A stretch of DNA of 12,332 nucleotides, from assembly GCA_035267785.1 (NCBI GenBank), contig DATFLL010000123.1:1-12332 (forward strand). Direction: 5' to 3'. The stretch comes from DATFLL01 sp035267785 (GTDB lineage: Bacteria; Pseudomonadota; Gammaproteobacteria; DATFLL01). The notes below the pieces were generated by a model that was given only the letters and a program-made list of their open reading frames with translations, was not told the origin of the DNA and searched no databases. A program made the translations under genes and the position numbers. Shown here piece after piece: positions 5,114-11,583 of this stretch; positions within the stretch are counted from its first letter, which is position 1; every line of letters begins with the position of its first letter.

Positions 5114-6430
5114 TCACCCCTCACGTCTCATGCGCCGCATGGCGTCATACTCCTCTTCGAAGAAGAACCGCTCGGCGCCGAACGCCGGGCGCAGCTGATC
5201 GATCCAGGTCGCGTTCGGGTCGAAGCGGGCGAAGAAGGGCCGCTCGACCCAATCGGGATTGCGGCCCTGGATGAAACGCAGCACGAACACGCGCTCGCCT
5301 TGAATCTCGGCGATCCCCTGCACCTCCACCTTGCCCGGACCGCAGCTCATAGAAGGACCGCGCGCGGTGCGTCCCAGGCCCGAGACGTTCTGTACCGCAC
5401 CCTGATATATCTCCCACGCCCTTGCCAGCGGCACTTCGAAATAGCATCTGGCGCCGGTGTCGCGCACGACGAACATATAATACGGCACCATACCCAGGCG
5501 TACCTGCTCGCGCCACATGCGGCTCCAGACCTCGGCATCGGCGTTGATGTGCTCGAGCAGCGGGGCCTGCGTGCGAATGACCGCACCCGTGGACTGCACG
5601 CGGCGAATGGCGGCGTGCGCCGCAGGCGTATCCATCTCGCGCCAATGATTGAAGTGCGCCATGAAGGCCAGATTTTTTCCCGACGAGACCAGGCGCTCGA
5701 ACAGGCGCAGCAGGTCATCGGCATCGCCGTCCGTGAGGAACCGGTGCGGCCAATAGGTCAGCGCCTTGGTCCCAATGCGGATGGTCTGCACATGCTCGAA
5801 TTCGGGCGCCAGCAGCGGTTCGAGGTAGGCGGCCAGGTGGTCGGTCTTCATGACCATCGGATCGCCTCCGGTGACCAATAGATCGGTCACCTCGGGATGG
5901 GAACGCAGATAGGCGCGCAGACGTTCACCTTCCCGCGAGGCGATACGCAGGTCCTTGTCGCGCACGAACTGCGGCCAGCGGAAACAGAAGGTGCAATAGG
6001 AGTGACAGGTCTGGCCCTCGCTGGGGAAGAACAGAACCGTCTCCCGATACTTGTGCTGCAGTCCCGCGAGCGCGTGATTCTTGAGAAACGGCACGTTGAG
6101 GGTGCGCTGATCGGCCGGATGCGGATTGAGCTCGGCGCGAACGGCCCGCACGGCAGCACGAAGCGTTTCCTTGTCCACATGGGTGCGCACCAGAGCCGCG
6201 ACGCGCTCGAAGTGCGCCGGGGAGAGCATGCCGCGCTGGGGGAAGGTCAACTGGAAGATCGGATCGTCCGGAACGCAGTCCCAATCGATCAACTGATCGA
6301 TGACATACTGGTTGACCCGAAAGGGCAGCACGTGTGCAACCACGCGCATCGCAAAACGCGTGTCCGCGCCGAGGCGGCGCAGCGGCCGGATCTCGTCGAG
6401 CTGGCTCGCCGTATAGACCGTGAATGGCAT
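5114..6430 (-). CDS. KamA-family radical SAM protein (lysine 2,3-aminomutase-like)
   Basis: A 438-aa cytoplasmic enzyme of the lysine 2,3-aminomutase family, which moves an amino group between C2 and C3 using PLP, a [4Fe-4S] cluster and S-adenosylmethionine. The cluster motif is CHSYCTFCFR (C142, C146, C149) and the SAM-binding GGD motif is TGGDP (187-191). K367 in SCGPGKVEV is the best candidate for the PLP-bound lysine. Size fits the family. I chose the ATG at 6430 because MPFTVYTASQLDEI resembles the start of homologues as I recall them. It lacks a ribosome binding site, whereas a GTG at 6493 has AGGAGG only 4 nt upstream and an ATG at 6556 is also in frame. No beta-lysine acetyltransferase or EF-P gene is nearby, so substrate is unknown. 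It stands alone, ending in repeat element D. Confidence 0.88.
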   Translation of the reverse strand: MPFTVYTASQLDEIRPLRRLGADTRFAMRVVAHVLPFRVNQYVIDQLIDWDCVPDDPIFQLTFPQRGMLSPAHFERVAALVRTHVDKETLRAAVRAVRAELNPHPADQRTLNVPFLKNHALAGLQHKYRETVLFFPSEGQTCHSYCTFCFRWPQFVRDKDLRIASREGERLRAYLRSHPEVTDLLVTGGDPMVMKTDHLAAYLEPLLAPEFEHVQTIRIGTKALTYWPHRFLTDGDADDLLRLFERLVSSGKNLAFMAHFNHWREMDTPAAHAAIRRVQSTGAVIRTQAPLLEHINADAEVWSRMWREQVRLGMVPYYMFVVRDTGARCYFEVPLARAWEIYQGAVQNVSGLGRTARGPSMSCGPGKVEVQGIAEIQGERVFVLRFIQGRNPDWVERPFFARFDPNATWIDQLRPAFGAERFFFEEEYDAMRRMRREG

Positions 6431-6638
6431 CGGGCCAATGCCGGGTGGCGGAAAACCGTGCTCGGACCCCGGGAACGACGTCGGATTGCCCACGTCCCCT
6501 CCTCGCCCCGAACCGCGGGGCGGCGGTTGGTGTTGGTGCCCGTCGAATGGGCACATGGGACCGCATTGACCAAGACCAGACTAAACGGGAGGGAATCGCG
6601 GGGGAATGATCTGTATCAAAGAAGTTGGCAGTGATCGC
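6431..6638. other. Upstream region of the kamA-like gene
   Basis: This stretch is open in the kamA-like frame up to 6556 and may hold its true start (GTG 6493 or ATG 6556). The extension would be Gly/Pro-rich and without recognisable domain. Beyond 6556 I see no gene and no convincing promoter before repeat element E. Confidence 0.4.
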
Positions 6639-6655
6639 CCACCCCTTCGGGGTGG
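6639..6655. repeat. CCACCCC-TTC-GGGGTGG hairpin
   Basis: A perfect 7-bp stem with a TTC loop, ending 1 bp before the left arm of heptad element E. It has the same TTC loop as the hairpins at 256-266 and 5101-5113 but a different stem sequence. Confidence 0.75.
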
Positions 6656-6656
6656 A

Positions 6657-6771
6657 GTTGGCAGTGGTCAGTTTGCAGTCGGCAGTTGGCAGTTGGCAGT
6701 TGGCAGAAAGAAGAAAGCAACCACTCTTGGCTTTTGCTTTTGCTGCCGACTGCAAACTGCCTACTGCAAAC
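6657..6771. repeat. Heptad hairpin element, copy E (mirrored arms with expansion)
   Basis: The left arm is seven heptads (6657-6705): four variant units, then three perfect GTTGGCA. The right arm is four inverted heptads (6744-6771). The outer four left units match the right arm in register at 25 of 28 positions; units three and four (GTTTGCA, GTCGGCA) are identical in both arms. The three perfect units are extra and lie on the inner side of the left arm. The core is AGAAAGAAGAAAGCAA, then pyrimidine-rich. It ends 14 bp from the acr3 stop codon. Confidence 0.92.
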
Positions 6772-6785
6772 TATGACGTCCTAGC

Positions 6786-7880
6786 TCAGCTACGCTTTAC
6801 AGCTGCCGCCTGCCCTGATTCATACCACCCCCGCGTCGCATTGACGATCTTGACCACCGACAGCATGACGGGCACTTCGACCAGCACGCCGACGACAGTG
6901 GCCAGGGCGGCGCCGGAGGAAAACCCGAACAGGCTGATGGCCGCGGCCACGGCGAGCTCGAAGAAGTTGCTGGCGCCGATGAGCGCCGAGGGGCCGGCGA
7001 CGCGGTGCGCCACGCCCAGGCGCCGGTTCAGCCAGTAGGCCAGACCCGCATTGAAATACACCTGAATCAGGATGGGCACGGCCAGCAGCGCGATCACCAG
7101 CGGTTGGGCCAGAATCTGTTCGCCCTGAAAGCCGAACAGCAACACCAGCGTGGCGAGCAGCGCACCCAGGGAGATTGGATGCAGGCGCGCGAGCACGCGA
7201 TTGAGGGCGGCCTCGCCGCCGCGGGCGAGCAGCGCGCGGCGCCACCACTGCCCCGCGGCCACGGGAATGACGATATACAGCACCACCGACAGAAACAGCG
7301 TCTCCCAAGGCACGGTAATGGCCGACAGGCCGAGCAGCAGCCCGACGATGGGCGCGAACGCGAACACCATGATGGTGTCGTTCAGCGCGACCTGCGTGAG
7401 CGTGAAATTCGGCTCGCCGTCGCTGAGATTGCTCCACACGAACACCATCGCCGTGCAGGGCGCGGCCGCCAGCAGGATCAAACCGGCCACGTAGCTGTCC
7501 AATTGGTCGGCGGGCAAATACGGCGCGAAAAAACCGCGAATGAACAGCCACGCCAGCAGCGCCATGGAAAACGGTTTCACCGCCCAGTTGACGAACAGCG
7601 TCACGCCCAGGCCTTTCCAGTGTTCGCGCACGTTGTTCAGGGCACCGAAGTCGACCTTGAGCAGCATCGGGATGATCATCAGCCAAATGAGCACGGCCAC
7701 CGGCAGATTGACCTGTGCCACGTCCACCGCACCGATGGCCTGAAACGCGGGCGCAAACCAATGGCCCAAGGCGATACCGGCGACAATGCAAAGCGCCACC
7801 CACACGGTAAGATAACGCTCGAAAAGCCCCATGGCGGTCCTGGTCGAACGCCGGGCCGTCGCTTCGCACTGCACGCTCAT
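6786..7880 (-). CDS. acr3: Acr3 arsenite efflux permease
   Basis: A 364-aa inner-membrane carrier of the ACR3 (BART superfamily) type, extruding arsenite by the proton-motive force. About ten hydrophobic segments are visible. Family residues are present: Cys142 in APCTAMVFVWSNL and Glu308 in GASNFFELAVAAAI. They correspond to the Cys and Glu shown to be essential in characterised Acr3 proteins. Other family stretches are WLMIIPMLLKVDFG (66-79) and NWAVKPFSMALLAWLFI (98-114). The ATG (7880) overlaps the arsC stop as ATGA, so translation is coupled. An internal ATG at residue 17 (MGLFERYL) could be the start in some homologues. Last gene of the ars operon, followed by repeat element E. Confidence 0.96.
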   Translation of the reverse strand: MSVQCEATARRSTRTAMGLFERYLTVWVALCIVAGIALGHWFAPAFQAIGAVDVAQVNLPVAVLIWLMIIPMLLKVDFGALNNVREHWKGLGVTLFVNWAVKPFSMALLAWLFIRGFFAPYLPADQLDSYVAGLILLAAAPCTAMVFVWSNLSDGEPNFTLTQVALNDTIMVFAFAPIVGLLLGLSAITVPWETLFLSVVLYIVIPVAAGQWWRRALLARGGEAALNRVLARLHPISLGALLATLVLLFGFQGEQILAQPLVIALLAVPILIQVYFNAGLAYWLNRRLGVAHRVAGPSALIGASNFFELAVAAAISLFGFSSGAALATVVGVLVEVPVMLSVVKIVNATRGWYESGQAAAVKRS

Positions 7881-8305
7881 GCCGGTACCGCCTCGCTGCG
7901 CAGACGCGCGAGCAACTTGGCCACACGCTCGCGCACCTCATCGCGTGTGGCGCGAAAAACCGCCATTACCTCGTCCTCGCTGCCGGTGGCCTTGGCCGGA
8001 TCGGACAGCGGCCAGTGCTCCTTGCGCGTACCGGCCGGCAGCACCGGGCAGTGCTCGTCCGCGTGACCGCAGACGGTGACGACGAGCTCGGCCCAATCGA
8101 GCATCTGCTCAGTCAACCGGGTCGAGTCCTGCCCGGAGATGTCCACGCCCGCCTCGGCCATCGCCAGGATGGCACGGGGATTCTTGCCGTGGGCCTCGAT
8201 ACCCGCCGAACGGAATTTGAACTCCTCCCCGCCCAACGCGCGTCCCCAGCCTTCGGCCATTTGCGAGCGGCAGGAATTGCCCGTGCACAGAAACAGGATA
8301 TTCAC
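7877..8305 (-). CDS. arsC: ArsC arsenate reductase (LMW-phosphatase fold, thioredoxin-type)
   Basis: A 142-aa cytoplasmic enzyme reducing arsenate to arsenite. The phosphatase-like P-loop CTGNSCRS (residues 7-14) holds the nucleophile Cys7 and Cys12. The redox pair for the disulfide cascade is Cys79 and Cys86 in VTVCGHADEHCP. The general acid Asp102 is in HWPLSDPAKATG. This pattern marks the thioredoxin-coupled, Bacillus/Staphylococcus-like ArsC class rather than the glutaredoxin-type enzyme of E. coli. The start is GTG (8305) with GAGGTG just upstream, 9 bp after the arsI-like stop. It overlaps acr3 by 4 bp. Confidence 0.96.
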   Translation of the reverse strand: MNILFLCTGNSCRSQMAEGWGRALGGEEFKFRSAGIEAHGKNPRAILAMAEAGVDISGQDSTRLTEQMLDWAELVVTVCGHADEHCPVLPAGTRKEHWPLSDPAKATGSEDEVMAVFRATRDEVRERVAKLLARLRSEAVPA

Positions 8306-8314
8306 TGTCGCACC

Positions 8315-8782
8315 TCAGCCACAGCACTGACCGGAAGCACCCTCGGATTGGGCGCCGCTCAGATCCGGCGTGCAGCAGGCGCCTTCGTTCGCCGCGCGCT
8401 CAGGCGACTCGCCGAACACCGGTGCCTCGGCCAGGGTGTGGAAGCTCTCCCAGGCAATGCCCTGTGGATCCACGGTCCAGTATTTGTCCGATTCGGCGTA
8501 GCAGCAGGTGGTCGCCTCCTGCGCCAGGCCCCGTACCCCGGCCGACTCCAGCCGTCCGCGCACCTCGTTGAGCTCGGCCTCCTCGTCGACCTGGATACCC
8601 AGGTGATCGAGGCCGGGTGTTCGACCGCGCGTGGAGATCGCGAAGTTGACGCGCGGGTCCTCGATACGCCACTTGGCGTAATCGCCCTTGAGCACGCTGG
8701 GCTCGGTTCCGAACAAGGCGGAATAGAAATCGACGTTGGCCGCCAGATCGTCGACGGCAATGTGTACGTGCAGGCGTTTCAT
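8315..8782 (-). CDS. arsI: ArsI/CadI-family metalloenzyme (probable C-As lyase)
   Basis: A 155-aa vicinal-oxygen-chelate (glyoxalase fold) protein. ArsI enzymes use Fe(II) and oxygen to cleave the C-As bond of trivalent organoarsenicals such as MAs(III); CadI-like members are linked to metal resistance. Visible hallmarks are the N-terminal strand LHVHIAV with His5/His7, DHLGIQVD with His60, the vicinal cysteines in TTCCYAESDKYW (C93, C94) that bind the arsenical, Lys100, and Glu112 in DPQGIAWESF. Candidate metal ligands are one of His5/His7, His60 and Glu112. The C-terminal tail has two more CC pairs (136-137, 153-154). Start ATG 8782 has AGGAGA upstream and overlaps the arsR stop by 4 bp. 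Family is firm; whether it acts on organoarsenicals is inferred. Confidence 0.9.
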   Translation of the reverse strand: MKRLHVHIAVDDLAANVDFYSALFGTEPSVLKGDYAKWRIEDPRVNFAISTRGRTPGLDHLGIQVDEEAELNEVRGRLESAGVRGLAQEATTCCYAESDKYWTVDPQGIAWESFHTLAEAPVFGESPERAANEGACCTPDLSGAQSEGASGQCCG

Positions 8783-9147
8783 GATTCGGTCTCCTGTGAG
8801 TGTTGGGTCGTCTCGTTCGCGGGCGTCGAGCTACAGGCCGCGGTACCGGTCGGCAGGCACGCCTGTCCGCCGCAGCAGTCCTGCAGCAGGAACTCGATCA
8901 GCCGGCCCATGGCATCGAAATCGGCCGAATAGATGAGCGAGCGCCCCGCGCGGCGAACCTGGATTAATCCCGCCTGTCTCAGTGTGGCCAGGTGAAACGA
9001 CAGTGTGGCCGGTGCCAGGCCCAGTCGGTCGCCGATCTGTCCTGCCGGCAGGCCGTCGGGTCCGGCCTGCACGAGCAACCGGAAGGCCTGCAGACGGCTC
9101 TCCTGGGCGATTCCACTGAGTGCATTGACGGCGGTATTCATTTCCAT
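8779..9147 (-). CDS. arsR: ArsR-family arsenic-responsive repressor
   Basis: A 122-aa winged-helix ArsR/SmtB repressor and first gene of the ars operon. The recognition helix lies in LAPATLSFHLATLRQAGLI (about residues 44-62) and the wing in RRAGRSLIYSAD. It lacks the ELCVCDLC motif of E. coli ArsR. Instead Cys91, Cys92 and Cys97 lie near the C-terminus (LLQDCCGGQAC), resembling the Acidithiobacillus ferrooxidans-type triad (n, n+1, n+7), here n, n+1, n+6. Cys105 follows. Start choice: ATG 9147 (MEMNTAV) or ATG 9141, which has GGAA 8 nt upstream. The longer open frame to 9246 overlaps the promoter and is rejected. It should release its operator on binding As(III). Confidence 0.94.
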   Translation of the reverse strand: MEMNTAVNALSGIAQESRLQAFRLLVQAGPDGLPAGQIGDRLGLAPATLSFHLATLRQAGLIQVRRAGRSLIYSADFDAMGRLIEFLLQDCCGGQACLPTGTAACSSTPANETTQHSQETES

Positions 9148-9148
9148 G

Positions 9149-9167
9149 ATTCCAGAATAATCGAAAT
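9149..9167. promoter_or_regulatory. Candidate ArsR operator
   Basis: ATTCCAGAATAATCGAAAT is an imperfect, AT-rich inverted repeat (ATTCC against GAAAT) between the arsR -10 box and its start codon, where an ArsR repressor would block transcription. Assigned by position and weak symmetry only. Confidence 0.35.
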
Positions 9168-9194
9168 AATAGCGGAAAGCAAGCCGGGCGTCAC
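9166..9194 (-). promoter_or_regulatory. Promoter of the ars operon
   Basis: On the minus strand GTGACG (9194-9189, 4 of 6) and TATTAT (9171-9166, 5 of 6) are 17 nt apart. The predicted transcript starts near 9159, about 12 nt before the arsR ATG. Confidence 0.5.
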
Positions 9195-9223
9195 TGGGTG
9201 GCATGATCGCCTTGATCGAACTA

Positions 9224-9253
9224 TTGCTAATGCGAATGGTTCTCATGTATATT
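9224..9253 (+). promoter_or_regulatory. Promoter of the iron-uptake operon
   Basis: TTGCTA (9224-9229) and TATATT (9248-9253, 5 of 6) are 18 nt apart on the plus strand. They bracket the Fur box, the usual geometry for iron repression. The predicted leader to the ATG at 9307 is about 47 nt. Confidence 0.55.
9231..9245. promoter_or_regulatory. Fur box
   Basis: TGCGAATGGTTCTCA fits the 7-1-7 Fur consensus (TGATAAT-N-ATTATCA) at 10 of 14 positions, including the key TG..AAT and TT.TCA. It is extended outward by AA on the left and TG on the right. It lies between -35 and -10 of the promoter driving the cupredoxin-FTR1 genes, whose function independently predicts Fur control. Confidence 0.75.
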
Positions 9254-9306
9254 TGTATTTAATGAGATATCAACCGTCCAACAGCCCCACGAACCGAGGA
9301 ACGACC

Positions 9307-9729
9307 ATGTCCCTGCCGACCAACACCCTCGCCCTTCGCCGATACGTCCGCAGCCCGTCCATGGCAGGCGCTGCGCTGCTCTGGGCCGCCCTGATCGCCT
9401 TGGCACTTGCGGCTCCTGCGACAGGCCGGGCCGAGGCCGAGACCGCCCCGGTGCTCACCATTGACGGCCAGCAGTTCCACCCGAAGGAGCTGACGCTGCC
9501 ACCCGGGCAAAAGGTGAAACTGACGATTCGCAACAAGGGCAGCCTGCCAGCGGAGTTCGAGAGCTACGACCTGTCGCGCGAGGTCGTCGTCCCCGTCGGC
9601 GGTGAAGTGACCGTCTACGTCGGTCCGCTGGAAGCAGGGCGCTACGAGTTCTTCAATGACTTCAACCAGTCCATGAGGGGCGCGGTCGTCGTCAAACCGA
9701 CCGATGCCAACGCCCCGGGAGGCCAGTAA
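9307..9729 (+). CDS. Periplasmic cupredoxin-fold protein of an FTR1 iron-uptake system
   Basis: A 140-aa exported protein. A signal sequence with hydrophobic core LLWAALIALALAA (24-36) is followed by a single cupredoxin_1-type domain (about 47-130). Motifs shared with FTR1-associated cupredoxins (EfeO N-terminal domain, FtrB-like) are FHPKELTLPPGQKVKLTIRN (57-76), FESYDLSREVVVPVGGE (84-100) and GRYEFFNDFN (111-120). There is no cysteine, so a type 1 blue-copper site is not possible. His58, the acidic FESYDLSRE patch and Met123 may bind iron or copper. It probably delivers or oxidises iron for the permease encoded 2 bp downstream. The start has GAGGA 8 nt upstream and sits behind the Fur-box promoter. 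Confidence 0.88.
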   Translation: MSLPTNTLALRRYVRSPSMAGAALLWAALIALALAAPATGRAEAETAPVLTIDGQQFHPKELTLPPGQKVKLTIRNKGSLPAEFESYDLSREVVVPVGGEVTVYVGPLEAGRYEFFNDFNQSMRGAVVVKPTDANAPGGQ

Positions 9730-9731
9730 CC

Positions 9732-10562
9732 ATGCTCGCCACCGCCGTCATCCTGTTCCGTGAGGTCCTGGAGGCCGCCCTGATCGTGGCCATCGTGCTC
9801 GGTGCCAGCCGCGGCATCGCCGGGCGCGGGCGCTGGGTCGCCGGCGGCATCGGTCTGGGGCTGGTGGGCGCCTCGCTCATCGCCCTGCTCGCCGCCGACC
9901 TGTCCGCCTCGCTGGGCGGCAGCGGCCAGGCCATCCTCAATGCCGTCATCCTGCTCGGTGCCGTCGTCATGCTCACCTGGCACAACGTCTGGATGAGCTC
10001 GCACGGGCGCAAGCTCGCCGCCGAGATTTCCAGCGTCGGCGCCGACGTGCAGACCGGCAAGAAGCCTCTGACTGCGCTCATGGTCGTCACCTTCGCCGCA
10101 GTGACCCGCGAGGGCTCGGAGGCCGTGCTGTTCCTGTGGGCGATTGCCGCCGGCGGCGGCAACAGCCTGGGCATGACCATCGGCGGGCTCGGCGGTGTCG
10201 CCGCCGGCATTCTGGTCGGCCTGCTGCTCTACCGCGGGCTGCTGCGCATCCCCCTGCGCCACTTCTTCTCGGTGACGAGCTGGATCATCCTTCTGCTCAC
10301 TGCCGGCCTCGCCGCTCAGGCCGCCGGCTATCTCAATCAGGCGGGTCTGCTGCCCGCCCTGGGCACGAGCCTGTGGGACACCTCGCAGCTGCTCAGCCAG
10401 GCGAGCATCGTCGGTCAGCTGCTGCACATCCTGGTCGGGTACATCGCGCGGCCCTCAGGGATTCAGCTGTTGTTCTACGTGGTCACGCTGCTGACCGTGC
10501 TGGTCCTGATGCGTCTGGTGGGCCGCCCAAGGCGGCCGCAGACCGAGGCGGCATCGCCGTAA
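9732..10562 (+). CDS. FTR1-family iron permease
   Basis: A 276-aa inner-membrane protein with about seven hydrophobic segments and both RExxE motifs that define the family and carry iron: REVLE (residues 10-14) and REGSE (126-130). Bacterial relatives are EfeU and FtrC, which take up Fe(III) after oxidation of Fe(II) in the periplasm. The ATG begins 2 bp after the cupredoxin stop, so the two are co-translated. The usual EfeB peroxidase, P19/FtrA protein and FtrD polyferredoxin are not in this window. The C-terminal tail (GRPRRPQTEAASP) is cytoplasm-like and charged. Confidence 0.95.
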   Translation: MLATAVILFREVLEAALIVAIVLGASRGIAGRGRWVAGGIGLGLVGASLIALLAADLSASLGGSGQAILNAVILLGAVVMLTWHNVWMSSHGRKLAAEISSVGADVQTGKKPLTALMVVTFAAVTREGSEAVLFLWAIAAGGGNSLGMTIGGLGGVAAGILVGLLLYRGLLRIPLRHFFSVTSWIILLLTAGLAAQAAGYLNQAGLLPALGTSLWDTSQLLSQASIVGQLLHILVGYIARPSGIQLLFYVVTLLTVLVLMRLVGRPRRPQTEAASP

Positions 10563-10579
10563 GTTTCGCCATCTGCAGG

Positions 10580-10603
10580 GCGCCGGCCGACCACGGCCGG
10601 CGC
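10580..10603. other. Strong GC hairpin after the permease gene
   Basis: GCGCCGGCC (10580-10588) pairs perfectly with GGCCGGCGC (10595-10603) around a 6-nt loop, 17 bp after the permease stop. Without a T-run it could be an mRNA-stabilising structure or partial attenuator separating the permease from the downstream gene. Confidence 0.5.
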
Positions 10604-10706
10604 CGGCACTGACTGTTTCGTTCCACTTCGACATCCCCATGAGACCCACGCCGCTGTCGAGCGGCGCGTCCGGGATGCGTTCGGCCGCCATCAATAAGGA
10701 GACACG

Positions 10707-11459
10707 ATGTTTAAGCGACAACTCGCCAATCGCCACTCCACTGCGCGACGACTGGCCGTCGGGCTGCTCGCATTGGGTGCGGCCGTCGCCGCCGTCACCG
10801 CCCGAGCGGGCGATTTCATCGTCTATTCGCCCTATGTCACCCAGGGCCGAAGCGAGCTCGAGTTCCGCGGCTCGCGTTTTCAGGACAGCGACCCGACCGT
10901 CAGCGGCAGCGGCAGCTATGCCTTTTCGTTCGCCCACGGCGTGACGAACTGGTGGAAGCCGGAAGTGTACTTCGCCGAATACGACCGCGAACCCGGCGGC
11001 TCGACCAGGCTCTCCGGGTACGAGTTCGAGAATACCTTCCAGCTCGCCCCGCAAGGCAAGTACTGGGCCGACCCGGGCTTTTTGTTCTCCTACGAGCACG
11101 TCAAGGCCGCCGGCGAACCCAACGTAGTCGAGTTCGGGCCGCTGTTGGAAAAGCGCAGCGGCCGATTCGATCACCGCCTGAACTTCATCTGGGAAAAGCA
11201 GATCGGCGGCGGCGCCAGCAGCAAGTACGAATTTCGCGCCGCCTACGCGGTCGACTACCGGGTGCGCACCGCGTTCCGGCCCGGCCTGGAGGCCTACTAC
11301 CGGCCCGACGACGACGCCTCGCACCTCGGACCCGTGATCAACGGCGAAATCTACGATATGAGCGGCCACGAGTTCGGCTACAGCGTCGGCGTGCTGTTCG
11401 GTCTGACATCGACCTCGCCGAACGAAACCTACGTGGCGCGGTTGGAATATGAGTTTTGA
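10707..11459 (+). CDS. Predicted outer-membrane beta-barrel protein linked to the FTR1 operon
   Basis: A 250-aa exported protein with signal peptide (RRLAVGLLALGAAVAAVTARA, cut near residue 34). The rest is rich in alternating aromatic strands such as WWKPEVYFAEYDRE and YEFRAAYAVDYRVR. The last residues, YVARLEYEF, end in phenylalanine, the usual barrel-assembly signal. I do not recognise a named family. Size and strand pattern suggest a barrel of about 8-12 strands. AAGGAG lies 6 nt before the ATG. It follows the FTR1 gene by 144 bp on the same strand with a GC hairpin between, so it may share the iron-regulated transcript at lower level. A role in passing iron across the outer membrane is inference from position. 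Confidence 0.8.
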   Translation: MFKRQLANRHSTARRLAVGLLALGAAVAAVTARAGDFIVYSPYVTQGRSELEFRGSRFQDSDPTVSGSGSYAFSFAHGVTNWWKPEVYFAEYDREPGGSTRLSGYEFENTFQLAPQGKYWADPGFLFSYEHVKAAGEPNVVEFGPLLEKRSGRFDHRLNFIWEKQIGGGASSKYEFRAAYAVDYRVRTAFRPGLEAYYRPDDDASHLGPVINGEIYDMSGHEFGYSVGVLFGLTSTSPNETYVARLEYEF

Positions 11460-11462
11460 AAC

Positions 11463-11477
11463 GCTCGCTCCGCGAGC
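11463..11477. repeat. GCTCGC-TCC-GCGAGC hairpin
   Basis: A perfect 6-bp stem with a TCC loop between the beta-barrel stop codon (11457-11459) and the left arm of heptad element F. It is part of the series of short-loop GC hairpins flanking these elements. Confidence 0.7.
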
Positions 11478-11479
11478 AT

Positions 11480-11582
11480 GTTGGCAGTTGGCAGTTGGCA
11501 GTTGGCAGTTGGCAGTTGGCAGTTGGCATTAAAAGTATAACTGCATCTTCTTTCTGCAAACTGAAGACTGCCAACTGAAGAC
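11480..11582. repeat. Heptad hairpin element, copy F (seven perfect units)
   Basis: Seven perfect GTTGGCA units (11480-11528), an AT-rich core with TCTTCTTTCTG, and four inverted heptads (11555-11582) of which the third is an exact TGCCAAC. The outer four left units pair with the right arm at 21 of 28 positions. The element is squeezed between the beta-barrel gene and the terminator at 11584. Confidence 0.92.
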
Positions 11583-11583
11583 T

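Noticed and set aside
7005..8066. Long plus-strand open frame opposite acr3 and arsC
   Set aside because: It is Gln/His/Arg-rich without domains and lies antisense to two firmly identified genes.
9241..9267. TCTCAT-N15-ATGAGA inverted repeat as a separate operator
   Set aside because: Its left half is part of the Fur box and the right half lies in AT-rich leader; a second independent site cannot be supported.
8992..9306. Upstream extension of the cupredoxin gene to 8992
   Set aside because: It would cover arsR antisense, the Fur box and the promoter; the ATG at 9307 has its own ribosome binding site and a proper signal peptide.
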